Of a DNA stretch of 64,000 bases, positions 1-8,554 are shown piece by piece (the first letter of the stretch is position 1; every line of letters starts with the position of its first letter). The translations under genes and the position numbers were made by a program. The notes under the pieces are model-generated. The model was not told where the DNA came from. It did not search any database and saw only the letters and a list, made by a program, of their open reading frames with translations. This DNA comes from Cytophagales bacterium (GTDB lineage Bacteria > Bacteroidota > Bacteroidia > Cytophagales > Cyclobacteriaceae): positions 1 through 64,000 of the forward strand of contig JAKSDQ010000062.1 in NCBI GenBank assembly GCA_022360015.1. The letters are read 5' to 3'.

Positions 1-1
1 T

Positions 2-73
2 AAAATTTTTAAACTATCCTCCAATGATACTCCTGGCAACATCTTGGGACAAGGGACTCGTTGGGTTCAATAA
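2..73 (+). CDS. C-terminal tail of an upstream gene (partial)
   Basis: An open frame enters from the left edge and reads KIFKLSSNDTPGNILGQG..WVQ before a TAA at 71-73. Only 23 residues are visible and I do not recognise the family. The next gene starts 12 bases later on the same strand, so the two may share a transcript. An outer-membrane SusC/SusD-type protein would fit a neighbourhood with TlpA-like and SusC remnants, but that is a guess. The frame could also be chance. Confidence 0.35.
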   Translation, partial: KIFKLSSNDTPGNILGQGTRWVQ

Positions 74-85
74 ATCTTAATTAAC

Positions 86-1303
86 ATGAAAAATTACATA
101 TATATCATAGCCATTTTGTGCTGTATCACTCATATGAACTACGCTCAATCTGAGCAAGAAAGCTTGATTGGCAAAAAAGTGCCTGATCTTACCTTTGGGC
201 CAATCATGAACTACTCAAAAGAAGCTGCCAAGCTTTCTGATTATACTGGAAAGATTGTAATTCTGGACTTTTGGGCTACCTGGTGTGCCGGTTGTATCGA
301 AGCATTTCCTCACTTGGAGGCGTTAAAAGAAAAATTCTCAGAAGAGATTGAAATTTTAGCTATTTCTTCCTCTGATAGCAAAGAACGCATAGAGAAGTTT
401 TTAAGCAAAAAGAAAACCTTGCTACCAATCGTTCTTGATACAGCCCTTGTGTTGAAAATGCAATTTCCTCACCGTGTTCTTTCTCATACCGTTATAATTG
501 ATGCTGACCGTATCACTCGGGCTATAACCACACCAGAGCACATCACCGAAGAAGTAATTCAAAATGTCCTGGACGGAAAGGAAATTAATTTAAAAGAAAA
601 ACGATACGATTTTTCATGGAGCAAGGATGATCACCTTGCTTCAGAAGATGCAATTTTTCAATTTACCCTAACGGCATTTAATGGTGGATCACAGATGCTC
701 AAACCATTTAATAATGGTAGGCTTTTGATGAACGGTCTTTTCCTAAGCACTATCTATGAGTATGCTAACAGTTTTCCAAGTTATACACGTACAGTCTTTG
801 AGGTGCAAAATGCAGATAAATATAAAGCGTATCAATATAGCTTAGAAATTATCGCACCGGATATGACTGAAGGTGAAGTAAAACCCATTATACTTGATTT
901 TCTACATAGAACGGTTACCTTGAAATCCAGGGTTGAGAGGCGAAAAGTACTTGTTAAAGTGTTACAAAGAACAACTGAGCCTTTAAAAATAAAAAAAGCA
1001 GATCCAGATTCAAAAGAAGAGTTTTCATTTAGTGGCAGAGGTGTCCATATGCAAAATAGTCCAATAGATGGTAGATTAACACGTTTTTTGGAGAATAGAT
1101 TAGCTAAAAAAAACCAAATCACAATCGTAATGAATGAAACAGGCCTTTCAGCAAATTATGATGTAGACATACCTTGGTACCCTGAAAATCCGGAAAATAT
1201 CCATATAGAGCTCGCAAAGCTCGGTTTGAAGCTGGTCGATGCTGAAAGGGAGGTTGATTTGCTTATTTTATACGATGAGTTGGATACCACGGAGATAAAT
1301 TGA
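86..1303 (+). CDS. Exported TlpA-like thioredoxin fused to a DUF3738-like C-terminal domain
   Basis: A signal peptide covers about residues 1-20 (hydrophobic core, cleavage near NYA-QS). A TlpA/AhpC-type thioredoxin fold follows at about 27-165, with the redox motif WCAGC (Cys67, Cys70) after DFWAT. It should act in the periplasm as a thiol-disulfide reductase. The last ~220 residues are not thioredoxin. Their end (TGLSANYDVDIPW, then AKLGLKLVDAEREVDLLI) resembles DUF3738, in which a 'TGL.G.YD' motif and a 'LGLKLe..k..v..lvid' motif are typical. The thioredoxin call is firm. The DUF3738 call is from motif memory only. It starts 12 bases after the previous frame and is followed by a 258-base AT-rich gap. 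Confidence 0.8.
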   Translation: MKNYIYIIAILCCITHMNYAQSEQESLIGKKVPDLTFGPIMNYSKEAAKLSDYTGKIVILDFWATWCAGCIEAFPHLEALKEKFSEEIEILAISSSDSKERIEKFLSKKKTLLPIVLDTALVLKMQFPHRVLSHTVIIDADRITRAITTPEHITEEVIQNVLDGKEINLKEKRYDFSWSKDDHLASEDAIFQFTLTAFNGGSQMLKPFNNGRLLMNGLFLSTIYEYANSFPSYTRTVFEVQNADKYKAYQYSLEIIAPDMTEGEVKPIILDFLHRTVTLKSRVERRKVLVKVLQRTTEPLKIKKADPDSKEEFSFSGRGVHMQNSPIDGRLTRFLENRLAKKNQITIVMNETGLSANYDVDIPWYPENPENIHIELAKLGLKLVDAEREVDLLILYDELDTTEIN

Positions 1304-1561
1304 TTACTTGCTCACCTAGTAACCATTCAGCTTTCCAATCTTCAAATTAGTGTCGTGTTATACACGGCACTATATATTTTCCATGGGAAGGTGATATTGG
1401 TTAATGTCAATAAAATTCAATTATGTATTAAAAAAGTAGTAGTATATTTTACCATTTTGTAAGGGTTTATATGGTTTTTGGGTAGAATAACATTGAGATA
1501 ATATTTCTGCGGCTTAAATTCACTACCAGTAAACAATTTTCCAACCTAAAACAAATCCAAA

Positions 1562-1834
1562 ATGAAAAAGATGGTATTAAAAGTTGCCGCCGTTGCGCTT
1601 TGTATGTCCGGCTTTTTGGCCGTAAATGCTAGGAATGCAAATCCAGCACCTACATGCCAAAATCAAGATCCTATTGCTGTTGGAGCTGTAGAAGCTGGTG
1701 ATCAAATGCAGATTACAAGATGTAAAACATCAAGTCCGAATGTTTCAGATGAATGTCCAATGCCTTTTGAAGTAATTTATTGTCAGATAACCTCGGGACC
1801 TGGTCAAGGAATCTACTTAGGGCCCATATTGTAA
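1562..1834 (+). CDS. Small exported Cys-containing protein, family not recognised
   Basis: A 90-residue product with a clear signal peptide (MKKMVLKVAAVALCMSGFLA, likely cut near residue 23). It leaves a mature chain of about 65 residues with four cysteines (32, 54, 65, 74) that could form two disulfides. The arrangement recalls the short NVEALA-type exported proteins of Bacteroidota in size and N-terminus, but I do not see the defining motif. It sits between an exported thioredoxin-fold protein and a strong terminator, so it looks like a real, separately terminated unit. Oxidation or reduction of its cysteines by the upstream thioredoxin is possible but only inferred. Confidence 0.65.
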   Translation: MKKMVLKVAAVALCMSGFLAVNARNANPAPTCQNQDPIAVGAVEAGDQMQITRCKTSSPNVSDECPMPFEVIYCQITSGPGQGIYLGPIL

Positions 1835-1855
1835 AGTAGAAAATCTATAAGATCA

Positions 1856-1889
1856 AAAACCCATCCCCTGCCAGGGGATGGGTTTTGAT
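1856..1889 (+). terminator. Strong intrinsic terminator
   Basis: A perfect 13-bp inverted repeat (AAAACCCATCCCC / GGGGATGGGTTTT, loop TGCCA) begins 22 bases after the stop of the small exported protein. It is flanked by A and T tracts, so it could stop transcription in both directions. Confidence 0.85.
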
Positions 1890-1911
1890 TTTGCTGGGGG
1901 AAAATAGCCAT

Positions 1912-2040
1912 CCACCCACATACTTCATTACTAAAGCTATACCATTTTTAAGTTTGGGAAAGTTAAGGGGAAGTTATGGGTTAACGGGGAATGACCAGCT
2001 ATCTGATTATCAATACCTGCATTCGTTTGTTCTTGCCGAA
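1912..2040 (+). pseudogene. SusC/RagA-type TonB-dependent receptor fragment
   Basis: The frame of ORF 1885-2202 contains PFLSLGKLRGSYGLTGNDQ followed by LSDYQYLHSF. This matches the well-known C-terminal barrel segment of SusC-type receptors (K-L-R-x-S-Y-G-x-T-G-N-D-Q). Only about 40 residues match. There is no plug domain, no signal peptide and no barrel end. The frame loses similarity near 2040, where a different fragment takes over in another frame. This is a relic, not a gene. Confidence 0.7.
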
Positions 2041-2054
2041 AATTATGGTGGTAA

Positions 2055-2321
2055 CCTGCTGATTCAACCCCTGCCATTGCAGGTGATCTGGCATTCACTC
2101 ATACATCACCTTATTTGGAATTTGCCGCAACCAATGCAGCGGGGAGTTATACTTTTACCTTTAAAAATGCCGGGGGAGATACACTGGCCTCGTTCGATTT
2201 AGATCCGCTGCGAAGGGGGAGAGAAGTGGCTTTCAAAAACATTTCCCTGGCATTGATCGGCCGTGTTGATAATGGCGAAGGCAACAGCACACTCCGGGTG
2301 ATTCAAATCAACAATTTTTAA
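2055..2321 (+). pseudogene. DUF4397-like domain fragment (C-terminal part)
   Basis: After a stop at 2052 the third frame is open to the TAA at 2319-2321. It reads AFTHTSPYLEFAATNAAGSY, then TFTFKNAGGDTLASFDLD and a final RVIQINNF. The pattern (sPyl.f.atnAaGsYt..f...G.tla.f.l..g) resembles DUF4397 domains of Bacteroidota surface lipoproteins. No signal peptide or first half is present. The ORF track start at 2115 is a TTG inside the domain. I read it as the tail of a lost gene joined to the SusC relic. Confidence 0.5.
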
Positions 2322-2533
2322 GCGACCATGGTGTTAGAATGTGGCTGTTCAACAAGCATTACGTTTCGACTCGTTTCAGGAAACGTTGAGTAAAATAAAA
2401 ACCTTTATTTCTTAACCGGAGCAAACTTATCGAACAGCCCCACTTCGAATACTAAACCCCGATCCGATTAAATACCCTCACACCCAAACCCCCACTGACA
2501 CCCAAACTCCATTGACCCCTACTTAGTGACTGC

Positions 2534-3469
2534 CTAAAAGTTATCACTTTGCCGATAAGCTTCAATCACCGCCAACTCCCCCTCTTTCCCCTGTTTGGAA
2601 TTGCCGTGCTCCATGCCCATGATGCCTGTGAATCCCTTTTTATAGATATGTTTAAAAATGTTTTTATAATTGATTTCACCGGTTGTAGGTTCCTTGCGGC
2701 CAGGGTTGTCTCCCATTTGGAAATAGGCGATTTGTTCCCAGGCGCGGTCGATGTTGGGGATTAGATTGCCTTCAGTGATTTGCTGATGATACAGGTCATT
2801 CAAAATTTTGCAGGCGGGGCTGTCGACAGCTTCGCAGATCATGTACGCCTGGGGGATTTTGGTCAGGAATAATCCGGGATGGTTGGTGTAAGCGTTAAGT
2901 GGCTCCAGGACCATGGTCAGATTGTGGGGTTCCAAAATTTCACTGCACCGCTTTAGTAGTTCTATACAATTGGCGGTTTGGTAGTCCCAGGGTATTTTGG
3001 TGCTGTACATGCCTGGCACGACCGTCATCCATTTGGCATTACAGCGTTTGGCTATTTCTATCGAATTTTTGATATCCTTAAGCACAGCCTCCCTCCGGCC
3101 CTTCTCCTCACCGGCAAATGTAACCTCTGAAAACGTAGCCGACGCCACAAATACACCCATTTCCATGTCCAGGGCCTCCAGTTTTCGGCCGATTTTGGTT
3201 TGTACGGATATTTCCCGCTTTGGCATGCCGTTGTCTTCCAATGCATTGAATCCTGCTTCTTTCATAAAGGTGAGTTGATTCATCAAATCATCGCCGGCAT
3301 GATGTTTAAACATGCCAAAGTGGGGGGCATATTTCAATTTGAATTTTGACGCTGTAGTGTTCATTGAGTTACTTTTCTCTGGTTTGGATGTTGTACTTAA
3401 AGCAGAAGGCACATATAATACTGAGCCTCCTGCCAAGACAGAATTTCTTACAAATACTCTTCTTTTCAT
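2534..3469 (-). CDS. Tat-exported sugar isomerase/epimerase, hydroxypyruvate-isomerase-like TIM barrel
   Basis: Residues 1-25 form a twin-arginine signal (KRRVFVRNS, then a hydrophobic stretch ending PSA), so the protein is likely exported folded. Residues ~45-310 match the xylose-isomerase-like TIM barrel family. Metal and substrate residues seen include E189 in LEPLN, D225 and H228 in NDLYHQQ, and a final MEHG motif. Hydroxypyruvate isomerase or a related keto-sugar epimerase is the closest description. The real substrate is unknown. It lies 20 bases downstream of the Gfo/Idh/MocA gene on the same strand. That pairing is common in Bacteroidota sugar catabolism and suggests the product of one enzyme feeds the other. 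Confidence 0.85.
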   Translation of the reverse strand: MKRRVFVRNSVLAGGSVLYVPSALSTTSKPEKSNSMNTTASKFKLKYAPHFGMFKHHAGDDLMNQLTFMKEAGFNALEDNGMPKREISVQTKIGRKLEALDMEMGVFVASATFSEVTFAGEEKGRREAVLKDIKNSIEIAKRCNAKWMTVVPGMYSTKIPWDYQTANCIELLKRCSEILEPHNLTMVLEPLNAYTNHPGLFLTKIPQAYMICEAVDSPACKILNDLYHQQITEGNLIPNIDRAWEQIAYFQMGDNPGRKEPTTGEINYKNIFKHIYKKGFTGIMGMEHGNSKQGKEGELAVIEAYRQSDNF

Positions 3470-3489
3470 ATGTTATTACTACCTGAACA

Positions 3490-4839
3490 TTAGTAGATCT
3501 TAAACTGACCTGGCACCGGTACCGGGTAGTTGCCGTTTTCATCAGGCATCACAGGGGGATCGGAGTCCCAGGAAAGGTTATCAGGAACCAGTTGGCTGTC
3601 GGAGTTCATCGCCTGATCCCAGGTGATGACCTGTCCTGAATAAGTAGCCATTCTGCCCATGATCGCAGCCAGCGTGCTTTTGGCACCGTTTTCTGCGTCG
3701 CTGATAACATCTCCATTGCGGATGGCACTAAATAGCTTGTCGTGCTCGACCTGGTAAGGATTGGGATCTTTGTTGCCGCGGTGATTGTAGATAGTATTTC
3801 CCTGATAATCCTTTACCCTTCCTTTGTTGCTGCTGTTGGTGTAAGAAGTGCCTTTGGTGCCCTGAAAAACTTCATCGACCCTGGACATGGTTCCCGGTTG
3901 ATGCCTGCATTGGCTGCTGATGATCGTACCGGAAGGATAAGTGAATTCCACAAAATGATGATCGAATATATGACCATGGTCTTTACCTTTTCTCACCTGC
4001 CTTCCTCCCATACCCTGGGCAGTGGTAGGATAGTCATTGATGAACCAGTTGGCTACGTCGATATTGTGGATATGCTGTTCCAGAATATGGTCACCGCACA
4101 GCCAGTTGAAGTAGTACCAGTTTTTCATTTGATATTGCATTTCAGTCTCACCGGCTTCCCTGGGTCTTACCCAAACACCGCCGCCGTTCCAGTACACCTG
4201 GCCGGATATGATGTCACCGATGGCACCTGACCTTATGTTTTCAAGCACCTTCAGATAGTTATTTTGATAATGTCTTTGTAACCCAACCACCACATTAAGT
4301 TTTTTCTCTTTCGCAATTTTTGCGTTTTCGAGCACTTTTCTTACTCCGGGCGAGTCGGTTGCCACAGGCTTCTCCATGAATACATGTTTGTTGTTGCTAA
4401 TAGCGTAAGCAAAATGCTGGGGCCTGAAACCCGGAGGGGTGGCAAGTATAACCACATCGGCTAAATCTATTGCCTGCTTGTAGGCATCGAAGCCAATAAA
4501 TTGTTGATCTTTGGATACCTTTAGCTTTTTCGAATTGCCGAACTTTTCAGTGATATGCTTGAAGCTTTTGTCAAGCCGGTTTTGAAATGCGTCGGCCATC
4601 GCTACCAGTTTAACCTTTCCTTCGGTGCTGAGGGCCTGTACTGCTGCGCCCGTGCCTCGTCCGCCACAACCTACTAAAGCGACTTTTATGGTGTCATCAC
4701 CCAAAACATGGGCTGCCTGGCTCACCGGTAACTGTGAAACCATCAGCCCCCCTGAGACAAGGGCTGTGTTTTTGACAAACGCTCTTCTGGATTTTCCGGA
4801 ATGATTCAATAATGATTGATTCGTCGTCGTTTTTTTCAT
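3490..4839 (-). CDS. Tat-exported Gfo/Idh/MocA family oxidoreductase
   Basis: A twin-arginine signal (SRRAFVKNTALVSGG) lies at about residues 18-42. A Rossmann NAD(P)-binding motif GCGGRGTG follows at 57-64, and the family motif MEKPVATD at about 155-162, whose Lys is catalytic in this superfamily. The C-terminal half is the usual alpha/beta substrate domain. Members oxidise or reduce sugars, inositols or glycosides. Exported versions with bound cofactor are frequent in Bacteroidota. It is the first gene of a two-gene unit with the isomerase. TatC is encoded at 49 kb. Substrate is not predictable from sequence. Confidence 0.9.
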   Translation of the reverse strand: MKKTTTNQSLLNHSGKSRRAFVKNTALVSGGLMVSQLPVSQAAHVLGDDTIKVALVGCGGRGTGAAVQALSTEGKVKLVAMADAFQNRLDKSFKHITEKFGNSKKLKVSKDQQFIGFDAYKQAIDLADVVILATPPGFRPQHFAYAISNNKHVFMEKPVATDSPGVRKVLENAKIAKEKKLNVVVGLQRHYQNNYLKVLENIRSGAIGDIISGQVYWNGGGVWVRPREAGETEMQYQMKNWYYFNWLCGDHILEQHIHNIDVANWFINDYPTTAQGMGGRQVRKGKDHGHIFDHHFVEFTYPSGTIISSQCRHQPGTMSRVDEVFQGTKGTSYTNSSNKGRVKDYQGNTIYNHRGNKDPNPYQVEHDKLFSAIRNGDVISDAENGAKSTLAAIMGRMATYSGQVITWDQAMNSDSQLVPDNLSWDSDPPVMPDENGNYPVPVPGQFKIY

Positions 4840-5065
4840 GGTTGTTCAATATTAGAATTAGAAACTTATTTACATGTATTTGACCGGAATTACCGGGAAT
4901 TTTGTTACTTCCTTTGCACAGGGGACTGCATGACCTTACCATGTCAAACGCGCCGGTAATGATTTTCCCATCTCAGAACAAAAATTTAATGTTGCCTTCC
5001 CAATTTAATTATTTTTATTTTATTATTAAGATAAATTAAGCCTAACCATTCAGGTTTATCAACTT

Positions 5066-8035
5066 ATGATAAGAAAAAGACTAAAAAAATTAGTACTGTG
5101 CCTCGCTGCAGGCTGGGTGCTTTTAAATGCTCCGGCACAAAACCTTTCATCAGACCAGGGTTTACGCTCATTTGACACTGTCGATAAAAAGGCGCAGGAA
5201 TGGGTGGATTCTGTTTTTAACCAACTGTCGCCACGGCAAAGGATCGGCCAGCTATTTATGGCGGCAGCCTATTCCAACAAAGGCCGGGAGCATCGGCAGG
5301 AAATTTTGCATTTGGTCCGTGAATATGGCATAGGCGGGTTGGTGTTTTTCCAGGGAGGCCCGGTCAGGCAGGCAAATCTGACCAATCGATACCAGCAGGC
5401 TTCTGCTGTGCCATTGCTCATTGCCATGGATGCGGAGTGGGGATTAGGCATGCGGCTGGATAGCACCATAAATTTTCCTTATCAGATGGCTTTGGGGGCG
5501 ATTCAGGATGATCAGCTCATTTATGACATGGGCAAAGAACTGGCTTTAAATTTCAAAAGAATCGGTATGCACATGAATTTTGCGCCGGTGGCAGACGTCA
5601 ATAATAATCCTGCCAACCCTGTGATCAACTACCGTTCTTTTGGAGAGCAAAGGGAGCAGGTAGCCAATAAAAGTATCGCCTTTATGAAAGGTATGCAGGA
5701 TCATGGTATTTTAGCTACAGCCAAACATTTTCCGGGACACGGTGATACGAATGTAGACTCCCACTATGATTTACCAGTCATTAACCATGGGAAAACCAGG
5801 CTGGATAGTTTGGAATTGTTTCCTTTTAAAAGGTTGATTAATGAGGGAATCAGCAGCGTCATGATCGCCCATATGAATATTCCTGCCCTGGATAGCACTG
5901 CCAATTTGCCATCGACACTTTCAAAGCCTATCGTGAGTGGATTGCTGAGGGAGAAGTTAAATTTTGAAGGGTTGATAGTCACAGATGCTATGAATATGAA
6001 GGGTGTTACCAAACATTTTGCGGTAGGCGAGGCTGATGTCAGGGCCTTGCAGGCAGGTAACGATCTGATAGAATTTACAGAAGATATTCCAAAGGCCATC
6101 CAGGCGATCCGGGCGGCTGTTCAGCGGGGCGACCTGAAACAAGCCGATATCGACAGCAAATGTAAAAAGGTATTGCTGGCAAAATATCAGGTGGGTCTCG
6201 CTGATTCCAACCCTGTTGAGATCAAAAACCTGGTTGAGGATTTAAATAATCCCCGGATAAAACTGGTCAACCAAAAACTGGTAGAGGCTTCCATTACTTT
6301 GTTGAAAAATGAAAATGGCATACTGCCGCTAAAAGATTTAAGTGGCAAAAAATTCGCTTCTCTTTCCATCGGCAGCAAAAATGTTTCGGCTTTTCAAAAA
6401 ATGCTGGAGAAATACGCCAAAATCGATCATTATAATATAGGCCTTAAAGCAAGTACTGATGAAATCAATCGACTGGAAGGAACGTTGAGTCAATATGATC
6501 GGATCCTTGTGGCCTTACATCAGGTGAGAAGGAGACCATCCAATAATAATGCCTATCCATCGGAAGTCAAACGTTTGGTCGGCAGAATGGCTGCAGGAGG
6601 AAAAGCGATCGTGACTGTCTTCAGAAACCCTTATACCCTTGCGAGGTTTGAAGGCATTGAACAGTCACCGGCACTCATCATGTGTTACTCGCAAAGCGAA
6701 GTTTCACAACGTATGGCTGCCCAGTTGATATTTGGCGGTATCGGTGCGCGTGGCAAGCTACCTGTGACTGTTAATGATCACTTTAAAACCGGAGATGGGT
6801 TGAAAATTTCAGAGATCGGCAGGTTTAAATACACTTTGCCTGAGGAGGCAGGTATGGATTCAGGGGTTTTGAACAGGGGTATCGATTCTTTAATGGAACT
6901 GGCGATGGTAACCAAAGCTACACCGGGTGGACAGATACTGGTTGCAAAGGAAGGAAAGGTTGTTTTTCATAAGGCTTATGGATATCACAGCTATTTTGAT
7001 ACGGTAAAAGTCCGACTGGACGATTTGTATGATCTTGCATCGATCACCAAAGTTACCACCTCTTTGCCCATCATTATGCAATTGATAGATGAAGGAAAGA
7101 TTAACCTGGACGATCCATTGAGCCAATATGTGCCGGAACTCAAAAACTCCAACAAGTCAGCACTCACCTTTAGAAGTATTCTTGCCCACCAGGCGAGGCT
7201 GGAACCGTGGATACCCTACTGGAAGAGCACTATTAAAAAGAATAACTCCGGCTTTAAGCCAAAAACTTTCAAAACCGATTCCTCCGGTAAGTACCCGTTG
7301 AAAATAGCTGACAACCTGTACCTTCACAGGAATTATAAAAAAAAAATATTTCACGCCATCAAAAAATCACCACTGGAACCCGAACCCGGCTACAAGTATT
7401 CAGGCCTGGCGTTTTATCTGTTTCCGTCAATGATTGAAAACATGACCGGACAGGATTTCGAAAGCCACCTTTACGCTCACTTTTATCGCCCTCTGGGAGC
7501 CACAACACTGACTTATAAACCGTTCCGCGATTTCCCGATATCACAAATAGTACCTACTGAGTTCGACCTGCCTTTCAGACAAGTAGTGATCCATGGCCGG
7601 GTGCATGACGAAGGGGCGGCCATGATGGATGGTATATCTTCCAACGCCGGCCTGTTCAGTAATGCCAATGACCTGGCCAAGCTGTTTCAGATGTATATGA
7701 ATATGGGAGAATATGGTGGTAAACGGTTTGTTTCAGAAACCACCATGAAAGAATTTACCCGTTACCAGTTCCCCGAAAACAATAACCGCCGGGGACTTGG
7801 CTTTGACAAACCGGCTTTGACCTGGAAAGCCAATGGCAACGCTGCCAAAGATGCCAGCCCGGAGAGCTTCGGGCATACCGGATTTACCGGTACCAGGGCC
7901 TGGGCTGATCCCAAACATCAATTGGTTTATATATTTTTATCCAACCGTGTACATCCTACCCGTTCTAACACCAGACTTTACCGCTTAAACACCCGTACGG
8001 AGATCGAGCAGGTGATCTACGATTCGATGAAGTAG
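5066..8035 (+). CDS. Exported GH3 beta-N-acetylhexosaminidase (NagZ-like) fused to a class C beta-lactamase-type serine hydrolase
   Basis: A signal peptide spans about 1-25 (ending APAQN). Residues ~40-390 are a GH3 catalytic domain with the NagZ motif KHFPGHGDTNVDSH (~219-232) and the candidate nucleophile D307 in GLIVTDAMNMKG. Residues ~400-570 resemble the GH3 C-terminal domain. From ~600 to the end is a beta-lactamase/penicillin-binding-like serine hydrolase with S659-I-T-K662 (SxxK), Y778-S-G (YxN-like) and H937-T-G (KTG-like). Such fusions are known in Bacteroidota. The likely substrates are peptidoglycan or chitin-type amino-sugar glycans, with the second domain acting on peptide or ester bonds. 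It appears to be transcribed alone, with a terminator downstream. Its start is the first ATG, followed directly by the signal peptide. Confidence 0.93.
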   Translation: MIRKRLKKLVLCLAAGWVLLNAPAQNLSSDQGLRSFDTVDKKAQEWVDSVFNQLSPRQRIGQLFMAAAYSNKGREHRQEILHLVREYGIGGLVFFQGGPVRQANLTNRYQQASAVPLLIAMDAEWGLGMRLDSTINFPYQMALGAIQDDQLIYDMGKELALNFKRIGMHMNFAPVADVNNNPANPVINYRSFGEQREQVANKSIAFMKGMQDHGILATAKHFPGHGDTNVDSHYDLPVINHGKTRLDSLELFPFKRLINEGISSVMIAHMNIPALDSTANLPSTLSKPIVSGLLREKLNFEGLIVTDAMNMKGVTKHFAVGEADVRALQAGNDLIEFTEDIPKAIQAIRAAVQRGDLKQADIDSKCKKVLLAKYQVGLADSNPVEIKNLVEDLNNPRIKLVNQKLVEASITLLKNENGILPLKDLSGKKFASLSIGSKNVSAFQKMLEKYAKIDHYNIGLKASTDEINRLEGTLSQYDRILVALHQVRRRPSNNNAYPSEVKRLVGRMAAGGKAIVTVFRNPYTLARFEGIEQSPALIMCYSQSEVSQRMAAQLIFGGIGARGKLPVTVNDHFKTGDGLKISEIGRFKYTLPEEAGMDSGVLNRGIDSLMELAMVTKATPGGQILVAKEGKVVFHKAYGYHSYFDTVKVRLDDLYDLASITKVTTSLPIIMQLIDEGKINLDDPLSQYVPELKNSNKSALTFRSILAHQARLEPWIPYWKSTIKKNNSGFKPKTFKTDSSGKYPLKIADNLYLHRNYKKKIFHAIKKSPLEPEPGYKYSGLAFYLFPSMIENMTGQDFESHLYAHFYRPLGATTLTYKPFRDFPISQIVPTEFDLPFRQVVIHGRVHDEGAAMMDGISSNAGLFSNANDLAKLFQMYMNMGEYGGKRFVSETTMKEFTRYQFPENNNRRGLGFDKPALTWKANGNAAKDASPESFGHTGFTGTRAWADPKHQLVYIFLSNRVHPTRSNTRLYRLNTRTEIEQVIYDSMK

Positions 8036-8151
8036 TTTCCACCAATATATTATAATGCCTGAATTGTCAGCTATTTGCCAGTTCAAATCAAATGGTTACC
8101 CATCCGGAATTTTGATTGTATCTCTCCATGTTGTGAAGGCCATTTTTATGG

Positions 8152-8183
8152 AACACCTCATTCATCGGTCAGGTGTTTTTTTT
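8152..8183 (+). terminator. Intrinsic terminator after the GH3 fusion
   Basis: An AACACCT / AGGTGTT stem (7 bp, 12-base loop) is followed by a run of eight T on the plus strand. It overlaps the last codons of the converging TMEM220-like gene. Confidence 0.6.
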
Positions 8184-8538
8184 GCCGGGTCGACTGAAAG
8201 TATTGAAAAGACAGCACCAGGAAACTTAGCAGTAATCCCAGACTTTCCCGCGATTTTTCTATGAAAGGTTTTTCGGCTTTCATGGATTTGGTAAGGTCGC
8301 CAATTTCATGATCGGAAAACAGCTCGATCAGGCCGGGAAAGTAGAAGATGCTTCCAGCCATACAAATGATCATCAGCATGATAAGGGCAGGACGGTTGTA
8401 TTTTTCCCAAATGGCAAAACCTGAGATGATTGCTACTGCGGCATAAATAGCTACCCATAAATAAGGATCAGGATCATTAAACTGAACCATGGCAAATAAA
8501 ACAAAAATAATAGCCAGTACGATGTTAAGTATTTTCAT
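8158..8538 (-). CDS. TMEM220-like small integral membrane protein
   Basis: A 126-residue protein with about four hydrophobic segments (roughly 1-19, 26-44, 51-70, 98-113). The segment FAMVQFNDPDPYLW near the first loop is the hallmark of the transmembrane family 220. Function of this family is unknown. It follows an SDR gene by 16 bases on the same strand and is probably co-transcribed with it. Its 3' end overlaps the terminator of the opposing gene. Confidence 0.8.
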   Translation of the reverse strand: MKILNIVLAIIFVLFAMVQFNDPDPYLWVAIYAAVAIISGFAIWEKYNRPALIMLMIICMAGSIFYFPGLIELFSDHEIGDLTKSMKAEKPFIEKSRESLGLLLSFLVLSFQYFQSTRQKKHLTDE

Positions 8539-8554
8539 AGGTACAATGTTTATT

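Noticed and set aside
3742-4230. 162-residue plus-strand ORF
   Set aside because: It lies entirely inside the Gfo/Idh/MocA gene on the other strand, which has clear family motifs.
8055-8264. 69-residue plus-strand ORF after the GH3 gene
   Set aside because: It runs through a terminator hairpin and over the TMEM220-like gene on the other strand.
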